Assembly (NCBI RefSeq): GCF_020179475.1 | Contig: NZ_JAILXZ010000003.1 | Coordinates: 1-64,000 of the forward strand | From: Novosphingobium huizhouense | Lineage (GTDB): Bacteria > Pseudomonadota > Alphaproteobacteria > Sphingomonadales > Sphingomonadaceae | Reading direction: 5' to 3' | Length of the DNA: 64,000 bases | Part shown: in pieces, positions 26,665-36,061 of the stretch | Layout: every line of letters begins with the position of its first letter | How positions within the stretch are numbered: the stretch's first letter is position 1 | The notes under the pieces: generated by a model | Database searches by the model: none | The model's input: the letters and a program-made list of their open reading frames with translations, nothing else | Told to the model about the DNA's origin: nothing | Position numbers and translations under genes: made by a program

Positions 26665-29169
26665 TCAGAACTTGACGCTGCCCTCGACGCCGACGAGCCG
26701 ACGCGTGCCCGGCGTGATGAACGAGCCGCCGAACTCGACCGCGGTGATGACCTCGTTGAGGTACTGCTTGTCGAACAGGTTGTTGGCGAAGACCGACAGG
26801 CTGAAGCGATCGGTCTGGAGCCCGGCACGCAGGTTGACGATGCCGAAGGCATCGCGCCGCGCGACGTCGTACTTGCCGTCGCCGACGAAGCTCGGCAGCG
26901 CCAGCGCCGAACCCGGAAGCAGACCCGAGAACAGCGTCGGGACCGACTGGTCCTGCACGGTGTGGAACCAGGTGGGGCCGGTCAGGCGGTAGTCGGCGCG
27001 CGTGAAGAAGCGCAGCGAATCGTTGATCGGCTGCTCGATCTCCATGCCGGCGTTGAAGGTGTAGTCGGCCGTGTAGGGCGACTTGTTGCCGACGGTGTAG
27101 GGGCGCGAGCCGTTCTTCTTGATCTCGCTGTCGGTGTAGTTGAACGAGCCGAACAGCTTGAACCCTTGCGTCGGCTTTACCGTGACGGTGGCTTCGATGC
27201 CCTTGAGGTCGACCCGGTCGATGTTCGAGACCACGCGCAGCAGGCCGAAGCTGCCGACGAAGAACTCGAAGAACTGCATGTCGTGGACCTGGGTGTAGTA
27301 GCCCGCGAGATCGAAGGTCAGCTTGCCATCGAGCAGGTTGCCCTTGAGCCCGGCTTCCCACGCGCTCGACCATTCCTTCTTGTACTGGTCGTTGACGGTG
27401 ACGTCGGCGCCGAAGAAGTTGACGAAGCTGTCCTTGATCAGCTGCGCCGAGCCCTGGTTGTTGAAGCCGCCCGATTTGAAGCCGATGCCCCAGTTGGCAT
27501 AGAGGTTGAGGTCGCTGGTCGGCCGGTAGCTGAGCGTGACCTTGGGCTCGAACTGTTCGAAGCGGGCGTGCTTGTCCTTGAGCGCGCCGAACGCCCGGCC
27601 GGGGTTGATCGGACCGCCGGTGAACGGATCGGTGGCGGTGGGGACCAGCGAGGAGGACTTGCGGTCCTCGATATCGTAGCGGACGGCGACGCCCGCGTCG
27701 AACTGGTCGCTGGGCTTCCACTCGACCGAGCCGAATGCGGCATAGACGTTGGTCTTGAACCGGTCGGCCAGCAGCAGCGTGGTCGGGTTGTCCGAATCCG
27801 GCGCGTTGTAGAGCTGCTTGATCACGCCGTTGCCGGTATCGGCCCCCAGGCTGACGCCGACGGTGCGCTTGATGTGCAGGTAGTAGCCGCCGAGCTGCCA
27901 GTTGATCGTCCCCGCATCGCCGATCAGGCGCCATTCGGTGCTGATGTCCTGCTGCTTGCGCACCTGGTACTGGGTGCCGTCGCAGGTGGTGGGGCTGTAG
28001 GGGCCGAAGGTCGAACCGGTGGCCGGCGCGAAGATAAACGGCACCGGGATCTGGCCGATGAAGCCGGGCGCGTTGACCTTGTAGCCGGTGAGCGCGGCGG
28101 TGCTGGCGAAGCAGGCGTCGACCGCGCCCTGGGCGCGCGCATCCTTGGCGCTGAGGAAGCGGCCGAAGTCCGCCGAGGTGCCGTCGGCGACGAGATCCTG
28201 GTTGACGTTCGAATAGAGCGCCCAGCCGACCAGCTTGAGGCTGTCGGAGAATTCATGGTCGAGCTTGATCGAGGCGTCGAAGCTGGTCTGGTCGTTGGTC
28301 GGGCGGATGTTGCTGTAGAAGTTGAACGGGTGCTTGTTGACGTCCTCGTAGAAGGCGCCGCCGAAGTTGGGCAGGTGGAAGGCGGCGTTGAACGGCAGCG
28401 AGGCGCCGTGGAATTCGCCGTAGCGGGCCTTGAGGTCGAGCTGGGTGGCGCTGCCTTCTCCGACGAGGACGCGCCCGTCGACCGCCCAGTTCTCCTTGTC
28501 GTCCACCGTCTTCGAATTGGTGAAGACGTTCTCGTAGAAGCCTTCGGTCTTGTAGTAGTAGCCCGAGAGCACGAAGCCGGCGCCGCTGCCGAGCGGCCCC
28601 GCCACGTGCGCGCTCGCTTCCCAGGTGTTGTAGTCGGCATAGGAGAGCTTGGCCGCGCCGCTGAGCGTGTCGGTGGGTTTCATCGTCTGGATGACGATCG
28701 CGCCGGCGGCGGCGTTGCGGCCATAGAGCGCGCCCTGCGGCCCTTTGAGCATCTCGACCTGGCTGATCGTGCCCTGCGGCTGGTTCAATTGCGCGGTGTT
28801 GGTCTTGAGGATGCCGTCGACGATCAGGGCGACCGAGCTTTCGGCATCGCGCGCGCCGTTGATGCCGCGGATGTTGATCTGGGTGTCGCCCGCTTCGGCG
28901 GTGCCGGTGACGATGGTGACGCCGGGGGTCAGGCGCACGAAGTCTTCCGCCTTGACCGCGCCGGTGCGGGCGAGCGCATCGGCGGTGAGCACCGCGACCG
29001 AGGCCGGCACGTCCTGCAGGCGTTCGTTCTGGCGGCGGGCGGTGACGATGATGCCGCCGTCGTCGGTCGGCGCGGCGGCGTCGGCCTGCGGCGCTTCCTG
29101 CGCATGGGCAGGTGCGGTGATCCCGGCGAGAGCCGAGGCGGCGAGAAGGGTCCAGTGGGAACGGCGCAT
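26665..29169 (-). CDS. TonB-dependent receptor of the catabolic cluster
   Basis: An 834-residue outer-membrane receptor. It has a signal peptide (ASALAGITAPAHAQ), a TonB-box-like GGIIVTARR, a plug with VEMLKGPQGALYGRNAAAGA, and a large barrel ending GVEGSVKF with the terminal phenylalanine typical of outer-membrane proteins. The type is common in sphingomonads beside catabolic genes and is thought to import the substrate. It is divergent from the GntR regulator, and the operator palindrome lies between them. It is therefore likely induced with the degradative genes. Confidence 0.92.
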   Translation of the reverse strand: MRRSHWTLLAASALAGITAPAHAQEAPQADAAAPTDDGGIIVTARRQNERLQDVPASVAVLTADALARTGAVKAEDFVRLTPGVTIVTGTAEAGDTQINIRGINGARDAESSVALIVDGILKTNTAQLNQPQGTISQVEMLKGPQGALYGRNAAAGAIVIQTMKPTDTLSGAAKLSYADYNTWEASAHVAGPLGSGAGFVLSGYYYKTEGFYENVFTNSKTVDDKENWAVDGRVLVGEGSATQLDLKARYGEFHGASLPFNAAFHLPNFGGAFYEDVNKHPFNFYSNIRPTNDQTSFDASIKLDHEFSDSLKLVGWALYSNVNQDLVADGTSADFGRFLSAKDARAQGAVDACFASTAALTGYKVNAPGFIGQIPVPFIFAPATGSTFGPYSPTTCDGTQYQVRKQQDISTEWRLIGDAGTINWQLGGYYLHIKRTVGVSLGADTGNGVIKQLYNAPDSDNPTTLLLADRFKTNVYAAFGSVEWKPSDQFDAGVAVRYDIEDRKSSSLVPTATDPFTGGPINPGRAFGALKDKHARFEQFEPKVTLSYRPTSDLNLYANWGIGFKSGGFNNQGSAQLIKDSFVNFFGADVTVNDQYKKEWSSAWEAGLKGNLLDGKLTFDLAGYYTQVHDMQFFEFFVGSFGLLRVVSNIDRVDLKGIEATVTVKPTQGFKLFGSFNYTDSEIKKNGSRPYTVGNKSPYTADYTFNAGMEIEQPINDSLRFFTRADYRLTGPTWFHTVQDQSVPTLFSGLLPGSALALPSFVGDGKYDVARRDAFGIVNLRAGLQTDRFSLSVFANNLFDKQYLNEVITAVEFGGSFITPGTRRLVGVEGSVKF

Positions 29170-29272
29170 CGTAAACTCCCTGTTCTGGGCCCCCTTGGTG
29201 AAGGAGGCCTTCCACCCGCCGCGCCTTTTTTATGCCCCCATGGCCAACGCGGCTTGATGAGTTGGGATCGTA

Positions 29273-29282
29273 TTGTATACAA
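29273..29282. promoter_or_regulatory. FCD/GntR operator candidate 1
   Basis: TTGTATACAA is a perfect palindrome fitting the TNGT-N-ACNA pattern known for FCD-type GntR regulators. It lies between the divergent receptor (starting 29169) and regulator (starting 29314) genes. Control of both by the regulator is an inference. Confidence 0.65.
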
Positions 29283-29313
29283 ATATGGAAGGTCAAGTTC
29301 TTTGGAGTGATCC

Positions 29314-29991
29314 GTGTCCCGCGCTTCCGACCGCGCTTACGAGGCCATTCGCAGCATGATCCTGTCGGGAGAACTCCCGGCGGGCGCGCAGCTTGCGGAA
29401 GAGGCGCTGGCGGAGAAATGCGGCGTTTCCCGGACCCCGGTGCGCGAGGCGCTGCGGCGGCTGGAATCCGATCTTCTGGTCACCCGCACGGACACCCAGC
29501 GCAGCTTCGTGGCGGACTGGTCGATCGACGATGTGGCCGATGCCTTCGAACTGCGCGCGATGCTGGAAGGCAAGGCGGCGCGGCGCGCGGCGGAGCGGAT
29601 GACGGACCAGGCGCTCGAACGCATGTGTGTGGCGAATCGGCAGATCGGCGCGGCGGTACGCAAGGGTGTGCCCGACGTCGTCGGCTTCCTCGAGGGTAAT
29701 CGCGATTTCCACGCGATCATCCTCGAAGTTGCAGCCTCGCGGCGGCTGGCGGCCCTGCTTGGCACGCTGATCGAGCAGCCGGTGGTGTGGCGCACGGCGC
29801 ACCATTACAGCCACGAGGCACTGCGCCGCTCGCACGGCGAGCACGAGGAACTGATCGCCGCCTTCGCGCGCCGCGACGGGGCCTGGGCCGAGGCGATCAT
29901 GACCGGGCACATCCTGCGCGCCTACCATGCCTATGCCGACGCCCACCGTGGCCTTGCCGAGCAGGGCGTCATCCGGGAAGCTGCTGAGTAA
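29314..29991 (+). CDS. GntR family (FCD) transcriptional regulator
   Basis: A 225-residue regulator with an N-terminal winged helix (SDRAYEAIRSMILSGELPAG and GVSRTPVREALRRLE) and a C-terminal FCD effector domain (DDVADAFELRAMLEGKAAR, with metal-ligand-like histidines at NRDFHAIILE and HRSHGEHEELI-type positions). GTG 29314 follows GGAG at good spacing. Its stop shares one base with the next start (TAATG), so regulator and first enzyme are translationally coupled. The effector is probably a carboxylic or CoA-linked intermediate of the cluster, which is not proven. Confidence 0.93.
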   Translation: MSRASDRAYEAIRSMILSGELPAGAQLAEEALAEKCGVSRTPVREALRRLESDLLVTRTDTQRSFVADWSIDDVADAFELRAMLEGKAARRAAERMTDQALERMCVANRQIGAAVRKGVPDVVGFLEGNRDFHAIILEVAASRRLAALLGTLIEQPVVWRTAHHYSHEALRRSHGEHEELIAAFARRDGAWAEAIMTGHILRAYHAYADAHRGLAEQGVIREAAE

Positions 29992-30899
29992 TGTATACAG
30001 AATCAATCGAAATGGTCGAAGTTGCCCCGCGGGACGGGTTGCAGAACGAGAAGGCGCTCGTCTCGACCGCCGACAAGCTTGCGCTCGTCGAGCGCGCGAT
30101 CGCCGCGGGCAGCCGACGGATCGAGGTGACGAGCTTCGTCAACCCCAAGGCCGTGCCGCAGATGGCCGATGCCGAAGCGGTGTGCGAAGGCCTGCCTGAG
30201 CGCGACGACGTGACCTACATCGGCCTGGTGATGAATGCGCGCGGTGCCGGGCGCGCGCTGGCGACCGGCCGCATCGACCAGCTCGGCGCCGTGTCGGTTG
30301 CGACCGATACCTTTGCGATGGCCAACCAGGGCCAGACCAGCGACGGTTCGGTCGAGGCCGCGAAAGAGATCATCACGATGGCGCGCGAGGCGGGCAAGAC
30401 CGGCCAGGTGACCATCGCCGCATCGTTCGGCTGCCCGTTCGAAGGCGAGGTGGCCGAGGAGCGGATCGTCGCGATGGCGGTTGCGCTGGCCGAAGCGGGC
30501 CCGGTGGAGATTGGGCTCGCCGACACGATCGGCGTCGGCAATCCGGCGCACGTCACCTCGCTGGTGGGCAAGGTGCGCGCTGCGGTCCCCCACGTGCCGG
30601 TGCGCGTCCACTTCCACAACACGCGCGGCACGGGCCTCGCCAACGTCTGGGCAGCGGTGCTGGCCGGCGCGGTGACGGTCGATGCCGCGATCGGCGGCCT
30701 GGGCGGCTGCCCGTTCGCACCGGGCGCGGCGGGCAACGTGTCCACCGAAGATGTCGTCTACATGCTCGAGCGCGCCGGGGTGCGCACGGGCCTTGATCTT
30801 ACGAGCCTGGTTTCGGCCAATCACTGGCTGGGCGAGGTGATGCAGCGTTCCCTGCCGGGGATGGTGGCGAAAGCGCCGTCGTTCCCGAAGCAGGCTTGA
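29991..30899 (+). CDS. Hydroxymethylglutaryl-CoA lyase family enzyme
   Basis: A 302-residue TIM-barrel lyase of the HMGL-like family, which splits 3-hydroxy-3-methyl acyl-CoAs by a retro-aldol reaction. Motifs are VEVAPRDGLQNE (metal-binding aspartate D15), IEVTSFV, HFHNTRG (metal histidines) and the active-site loop GCPFAPGAAGN with its cysteine. Classical HMG-CoA yields acetoacetate and acetyl-CoA, but related enzymes accept other 3-hydroxyacyl-CoAs. It is the first enzyme of the co-directional cluster, sharing a base with the regulator stop. A 20-base gap precedes hyuA. Confidence 0.9.
   Translation: MYTESIEMVEVAPRDGLQNEKALVSTADKLALVERAIAAGSRRIEVTSFVNPKAVPQMADAEAVCEGLPERDDVTYIGLVMNARGAGRALATGRIDQLGAVSVATDTFAMANQGQTSDGSVEAAKEIITMAREAGKTGQVTIAASFGCPFEGEVAEERIVAMAVALAEAGPVEIGLADTIGVGNPAHVTSLVGKVRAAVPHVPVRVHFHNTRGTGLANVWAAVLAGAVTVDAAIGGLGGCPFAPGAAGNVSTEDVVYMLERAGVRTGLDLTSLVSANHWLGEVMQRSLPGMVAKAPSFPKQA
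29992..29999. promoter_or_regulatory. FCD/GntR operator candidate 2, over a start codon
   Basis: TGTATACA, the core of the palindrome at 29273-29282, recurs as part of ATG-TAT-ACA at the start of the HMG-CoA-lyase-type gene. If bound, it would block elongation or a weak internal promoter. Chance recurrence of an 8-mer cannot be excluded. Confidence 0.4.
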
Positions 30900-30919
30900 G
30901 AAAAAGGGGTCTCAGATCG

Positions 30920-32968
30920 ATGGGTTACCGGCTTGGCGTGGACGTCGGCGGCACGTTTACCGACCTCCTGCTGTTCGATACCGACACGGGCGCGTTCTGG
31001 CGGCACAAGACGCCATCGACCCCGCACGACAGTTCCGAGGGCATCCTCAACGGTGTGACCGCGATCTGCGAAAAGGCGGGGATCGGCGCGGGCGCGATCG
31101 ACTATTTCCTGCACGGCACGACGGTTGCCACCAACGCGGTGCTTGAAGGGAAGGGCGCGCGCGTCGGCCTCGTGACCACGGAGGGCTATCGCGACATCAT
31201 GCAGATCGCCCGCAGCTATGTGCCGGGCGGGCTGGCCGCGTGGATCATCTGGCCCAAGCCGCAGCCGCTGGCCGCGCTTGAGGATACCGTCACGGTCAAG
31301 GGCCGCATGAACGCCGAAGGCCACGAAGTGCGCCCGCTCGACGAAGCCGATGTGCGCTTCCAGCTCAACCGGCTGAAGGACAACGGCGTTGAGGCCGTGA
31401 CCGTCAGCCTGATCAACGCCTATGCCAATGGCGCGCACGAAGCGCGGATCGGCGAACTGGTGGCCGAAGTGCTGCCGGGCGTGCCGGTGTCGCTCTCCCA
31501 CGAAGTCCTGCCCGAAATGCAGGAATACGAACGTACGCTGACCACGGTGGCCAACGCTTCGGTCCGGCCGGTCGTGGGCAAGTACGTGTCCAACCTGCGC
31601 AACCGGCTCGCCAGCGAAGGGATGACCGGCAAGCTCTCGCTGCTGCGGTCCGACGGCGGGCTGATGAGCGCGCAGAAGGCCGAGGAGCACCCGGTCAACA
31701 TCCTGATGTCGGGTCCCGCCGGCGGCGTGACCGGCGCGATCTGGGTGGGCCGCAATGCGGGCATCAAGAATATCCTCACGCTCGACGTCGGCGGCACCAG
31801 CACCGACGTCGCGCTGATCGAAAACCTCGAACCGCGCCGCCAGCGCACCACCGAGGTCGGCCATCTTTCCGTCCGCGCCTCGGCGCTCGACGTGAAGACC
31901 GTCGGCGCGGGCGGCGGTTCGATCGCTTATGTTCCTGAGCTGACAAGAGCCCTTCGGGTCGGGCCGCAGAGCGCAGGAGCGGTGCCGGGGCCGGTCGCCT
32001 ATGGAAAGGGCGGCACGGCCCCCACCGTCACCGATGCCAATGTCGTTCTGGGATATCTGCCGGAGAACCTGCTGGGAGGGACGTTCAAGCTCGACCGTGA
32101 AGGCGCCAAGGCAGCGGTGCAGACCGTGGCCGATGCGCTGGGCATCGACCTGATGGCTGCCGCGCGCGGGATCATCGACATCGTCAACGAGAACATGTTC
32201 GGCGCGCTGCGCATGATTTCGGTGCAGCAGGGTTATGACCCGCGCGACTTCGCGGTGATGGGCTTCGGCGGTGCCGGGCCGCTGCATGTCAACGCGGTGG
32301 CGAGGCTGATGGGCAGCTGGCCTGCGGTTTCGCCGGTTTCGCCGGGCGTACTCTGCGCGCTGGGCGATGCGACGACGCGGATGCGCACCGAAACCGCGCG
32401 GTCGTGGTCGCGCCTCGCAAAGGATACGAAGGCGGAGGACCTCGTCGCCGTGCTCGACGAGATGGCGACGCAGGTGAAAGGCGAGTTGCTGAGCGACGGC
32501 GTGTCCGAAGCCGAGATCACCACCGCTTTCGAGGTCGATGTGCGCTACGCCGGGCAAGCCTTCGAGGTGCCGCTGACGATCACCGCCGAGGCGCTCGCCG
32601 GCGAGGGCATTTCCGGCGTGCTGGCGCGCTTCGATGAAGAGCACAAGCGGCTGTTCACCTTCAACATGGACACCCCGCACGAGATCGTGAACCTGCGCGC
32701 CGTGGCGCTGGGCCGTGCGCTCGACCTGCCGGCGGCGGAGCTGGAGAAGGGCGATGGCGATCCGTCCGCCGCCAAGATCCGCGACCATGTGCTTTGGATG
32801 GACGGGCGCGAGCAGGCGGCGGTGATCTATGACCGCGCGAAGCTGCGCGCCGGGGACGTGATCCCCGGCCCTGCGATCGTGTGCGAAATGGATTCGACCA
32901 CGCTGATCGAGAGCGGCTGCGTCGCCACCGTCGACCATGTCGGCAACATCCTGATCAATCTGGCCTGA
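30920..32968 (+). CDS. Hydantoinase/oxoprolinase subunit A (HyuA family)
   Basis: A 682-residue ATP-binding subunit of the hydantoinase A/oxoprolinase family. DVGGTFTDLLLFD opens the actin-like ATPase fold, and LDVGGTSTDVALIE repeats the phosphate motif near residue 290. Family members are subunits of N-methylhydantoinase, 5-oxoprolinase, caprolactamase, or acetone and acetophenone carboxylases. All activate a carbonyl oxygen with ATP. ATG 30920 follows AGGGG; upstream in-frame ATG 30896 lies inside the previous gene. HyuB follows by 16 bases. The length fits hydantoinase or lactamase subunits better than acetone carboxylase. Confidence 0.92.
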   Translation: MGYRLGVDVGGTFTDLLLFDTDTGAFWRHKTPSTPHDSSEGILNGVTAICEKAGIGAGAIDYFLHGTTVATNAVLEGKGARVGLVTTEGYRDIMQIARSYVPGGLAAWIIWPKPQPLAALEDTVTVKGRMNAEGHEVRPLDEADVRFQLNRLKDNGVEAVTVSLINAYANGAHEARIGELVAEVLPGVPVSLSHEVLPEMQEYERTLTTVANASVRPVVGKYVSNLRNRLASEGMTGKLSLLRSDGGLMSAQKAEEHPVNILMSGPAGGVTGAIWVGRNAGIKNILTLDVGGTSTDVALIENLEPRRQRTTEVGHLSVRASALDVKTVGAGGGSIAYVPELTRALRVGPQSAGAVPGPVAYGKGGTAPTVTDANVVLGYLPENLLGGTFKLDREGAKAAVQTVADALGIDLMAAARGIIDIVNENMFGALRMISVQQGYDPRDFAVMGFGGAGPLHVNAVARLMGSWPAVSPVSPGVLCALGDATTRMRTETARSWSRLAKDTKAEDLVAVLDEMATQVKGELLSDGVSEAEITTAFEVDVRYAGQAFEVPLTITAEALAGEGISGVLARFDEEHKRLFTFNMDTPHEIVNLRAVALGRALDLPAAELEKGDGDPSAAKIRDHVLWMDGREQAAVIYDRAKLRAGDVIPGPAIVCEMDSTTLIESGCVATVDHVGNILINLA

Positions 32969-32984
32969 CGAAAGGGACAAAACC

Positions 32985-34871
32985 ATGCCTGCCACCATCG
33001 TCCAGACCAATTCCACCCCGTTCGAGACCGTCGCGATCGATCCGGTGACGCTCGACATCATCGAGAACGCGCTGCGCAACGCGCGCGTCGAGATGGACGC
33101 CACGCTTGTGCGCACGGCGATGTCGCCGGGCATCCGCGAGCAGGGAGACGCCTTTCCGCTGATCGCCGATCCCGAAGGCCGCATGATCGTCGGCCAGTTC
33201 GGCAGCTTCATCGGCGGCTTCCTCAAGAACTACGAAGGCACGCTCGAGGACGGGGACATGATCTTCCTGTCCGACCCGTACTCGGTCGACGGCGCGATCA
33301 GCCATTCGAACGACTGGCTGGTGCTGCTGCCGGTGTTCAAGGACGGACGCCTGATCGCTTATACCTCGATGTTCGGCCACCAGAGCGACATCGGCGGCAA
33401 GGTCGTCGGCTCGATGCCGATCAACGCGCGCTCGATCTACGAGGAAGGCGTGCGCATCCCCCCGGTGAAGATCTGGAAGAAGGGGGAATACAACGAAGAC
33501 CTGATGAAGCTGGTCATGCACCAGACGCGCAAGGCGGACTGGTGCGCGGCGGACCTCAACGCGCTGATCGCATCGTGCCGCGTCGCCGCGCGCCGGGTGA
33601 TCGAGATGGCGAACCGCTTCGGCGACGATGTCTATGTCTCGGCCACGCAGGAACTGCTGGCGCGCAACCACCGCGCGATGAAGACGCTGCTGTCGCAAGC
33701 GGTGAGCGAGGAGCCGGTGAGCTTCGAGGACTACATCTGCGACGACGGCATGGGGTATGGCCCGTACCGCATCAAGTGCACGATGTGGCGCGAAGGCGAG
33801 AAGGTGATCCTCGACTTCGACGGCACCGATCCGCAGTCTTCGGCGTCGATCAACTTCTTCCTGAACGAGAACATGTTCAAGATGTTCTTCGGCATCTACA
33901 TGATCATGGTCTTCGACCCGATGATCCTGTTCAACGACGGGTTCTATGACCTGATCGACGTGCGCATCCCCGAAGGATCGCTGCTGAAGCCGAAGTTTCC
34001 CGCCGCGCTTTCGGGTCGCACCCATGCGCTGGGCCGCATCTTCGACATCCTTGGCGGGCTGCTGGGACAGAAGACGCCGGAATTCCTCAATGCCGCCGGC
34101 TTTTCGTCGAGCCCGCACCTGTTCTATTCGGGCTACGACCAGCGGCCGGGCAAGGGCAATGCCTGGTTCCAGCTGTTCCAGATCGGCTTCGGCGGCATTC
34201 CCGGGCGGCCGCTGGGCGACGGGCCGGACGGCCATTCGCTGTGGCCGGGCTTCACCAACGTGCCCAACGAGTTCCTAGAGCGCTATTTCCCGATGATGAT
34301 CGAGCGCTACGAAACCGAGCCGGATTCGGGCGGGGCGGGGCTGCATCGCGGCGGCAACGGCATCCACATGACCTACCGCTTCCTGTCGCCCGGTACGATC
34401 TCGATCCACGACGACCGCTGGTTCGTGCCGCCCTGGGGCGTCAACGGCGGTGAGCCGGGCAAGCGGGCGAAGAAGCTGCTCGAAAAGGCCGACGGCACGA
34501 TGACGATCATCGGCAACAAGGTCGAGGACGTTGACGTGGAGGTGGGCGACCAGCTGCACTTCGTCACCTGGGGCGGGGGCGGCTGGGGCGACCCGCTCGA
34601 GCGTGATCCCGCGCTGGTGGCCAAGGAGATCACGCAAGGTCTCGTGACGGTCGATGGCGCGCGCGCTTACGGCGTGGTCATTGCGGCCGACGGCGGCGTC
34701 GACGCGGCAGCGACCCAAGCGCTCCGCAGCGAACTTCGCGCATCCCGCGGCGCACTCCCCGTCTTCAACACCGGCCCCGGCATCGAGGCCCTGCGCGCTG
34801 CGTGCGAGGCCGAGACCGGACTTGCCGCTCCGATCCAGCCTCAATGGCCGCATCTCGAAGCGGCGGAGTGA
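32985..34871 (+). CDS. Hydantoinase/oxoprolinase subunit B (HyuB family)
   Basis: A 628-residue partner of HyuA. Family stretches are DIIENALRNARVEMDATLVRT-type at the N terminus, FLSDPYSVDGAISHSNDW (metal/substrate region), FGHQSDIGGKVVGSMP, FDGTDPQSSASIN and GGGGWGDPLERDP near the C terminus. It forms the catalytic complex with HyuA that hydrolyses a cyclic amide or carboxylates a ketone at the cost of ATP. A gamma subunit, as in acetone carboxylase, is absent. It ends 2 bases before the CaiB-type gene. Confidence 0.92.
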   Translation: MPATIVQTNSTPFETVAIDPVTLDIIENALRNARVEMDATLVRTAMSPGIREQGDAFPLIADPEGRMIVGQFGSFIGGFLKNYEGTLEDGDMIFLSDPYSVDGAISHSNDWLVLLPVFKDGRLIAYTSMFGHQSDIGGKVVGSMPINARSIYEEGVRIPPVKIWKKGEYNEDLMKLVMHQTRKADWCAADLNALIASCRVAARRVIEMANRFGDDVYVSATQELLARNHRAMKTLLSQAVSEEPVSFEDYICDDGMGYGPYRIKCTMWREGEKVILDFDGTDPQSSASINFFLNENMFKMFFGIYMIMVFDPMILFNDGFYDLIDVRIPEGSLLKPKFPAALSGRTHALGRIFDILGGLLGQKTPEFLNAAGFSSSPHLFYSGYDQRPGKGNAWFQLFQIGFGGIPGRPLGDGPDGHSLWPGFTNVPNEFLERYFPMMIERYETEPDSGGAGLHRGGNGIHMTYRFLSPGTISIHDDRWFVPPWGVNGGEPGKRAKKLLEKADGTMTIIGNKVEDVDVEVGDQLHFVTWGGGGWGDPLERDPALVAKEITQGLVTVDGARAYGVVIAADGGVDAAATQALRSELRASRGALPVFNTGPGIEALRAACEAETGLAAPIQPQWPHLEAAE

Positions 34872-34873
34872 CC

Positions 34874-36061
34874 ATGAACAACGGTGCATTGAAGGACATT
34901 CGCGTCGTCGAACTGGGCCAGCTGCTGGCGGGCCCGTTCTGCGGCCAGTTGCTGGGCGACATGGGCGCGGACGTGATCAAGGTGGAGCCGCCCGTAACCG
35001 GCGATCCCATGCGCGAATGGGGGCAGGGCGCCGAAAAGGTGCAGTGGGAGGTGATCGCCCGCAACAAGCGTTCGGTCAGCGCGAACCTGCGCGTGCCCGA
35101 AGGCCAGGCGCTGGTGAAGAAGCTGATCGCGCATGCCGACGTGCTGATCGAGAACTTCAAGCCCGGCACGCTGGAGAAGTGGGGGCTGGGGCCGGACGTG
35201 CTGCTCGCCGAATTCCCCCACCTGATCATCGCGCGCATGTCGGGCTATGGCCAAACCGGGCCCTATTCGGACCGGGCGGGCTTTGGCGGCATCGGCGAGG
35301 CGATGGGCGGCTGGCGCTACATCGTCGGCGAACCCGACCGCGCGCCCAGCCGCATGGGCGTGTCGATCGGCGATACGCTGACCGCGACCTATGGCTGCAT
35401 GGGCGTGCTCGCCGCACTCCACGTCAAGGAAAAGACTGGCAAGGGGCAGGTCATCGACACCGCGCTCTACGAAAGCGTGCTGCAGGTGATGGAAGGGCTT
35501 GTGCCGGAATACGATCGCATGGGCCTGATCCGCGAACGGTCGGGATCGATCCTCAAGGGCATTGCGCCGTCCAACGTCTATCGCTGCAAGGACGGCGAGT
35601 TCATGATCGGGGCCAACAAGGATTCGCTGTGGAAGCGGCTGGCAACGGCGATGGGCCGGCCCGAACTGGGCGACGATCCGCGCTATGCGACGCATCTCGC
35701 CCGCGGCGAGAACCAGGACGAGCTCGATGCGCTGATCAACGAATGGACCGCCACGCTGACCATGGACGAGGTCGACGCGCTGATGATCGCGCATTCGATC
35801 CCGGCAGGCCGCGTGTATCGCGCGCCCGACATGCTCGCCGATCCGCACTTCCAGGCGCGCGAGGCGATCATCGAGGTTGAAACCGAGCGGTTCGGTCCGC
35901 TCAAGATGCAATCGAGCTTCCCCAAGTTCTCGGCAACGCCGAGCAGCGTGCGGCGGCCGGCGCCTTCGGTGGTCGGGCAGCACAACGCCGAAGTCTATGG
36001 CGAACTGCTCGGCCTGTCGGAAAGCGAGCTTGCCACGATGGCAGAGAAGGGTGTGATCTGA
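34874..36061 (+). CDS. CaiB/BaiF family CoA-transferase
   Basis: A 395-residue type III CoA-transferase. It has the N-terminal ELGQLLAGPFCGQLLGDMGADVIKVEPP, AYNP-like RMSGYGQTGPY, and the catalytic aspartate D167 in VSIGDTLTATYG, which forms acyl-anhydride and glutamyl-type thioester intermediates. It would activate a carboxylic acid intermediate to its CoA ester for the HMGL-type lyase. ATG 34874 lies 2 bases after hyuB. Its stop shares a base with the next start (TGATG). Confidence 0.93.
   Translation: MNNGALKDIRVVELGQLLAGPFCGQLLGDMGADVIKVEPPVTGDPMREWGQGAEKVQWEVIARNKRSVSANLRVPEGQALVKKLIAHADVLIENFKPGTLEKWGLGPDVLLAEFPHLIIARMSGYGQTGPYSDRAGFGGIGEAMGGWRYIVGEPDRAPSRMGVSIGDTLTATYGCMGVLAALHVKEKTGKGQVIDTALYESVLQVMEGLVPEYDRMGLIRERSGSILKGIAPSNVYRCKDGEFMIGANKDSLWKRLATAMGRPELGDDPRYATHLARGENQDELDALINEWTATLTMDEVDALMIAHSIPAGRVYRAPDMLADPHFQAREAIIEVETERFGPLKMQSSFPKFSATPSSVRRPAPSVVGQHNAEVYGELLGLSESELATMAEKGVI

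Noticed and set aside
26169..26675. Alternative 168-residue frame around 26.2-26.7 kb
   Set aside because: The frame at 26299-26640 is more protein-like; this one runs into the receptor gene and has an arginine/alanine shadow composition.
30920..34871. HyuA/HyuB as a complete acetone carboxylase
   Set aside because: The gamma subunit is missing and HyuB is shorter than acetone carboxylase alpha; it remains possible only as a carboxylase of another type.
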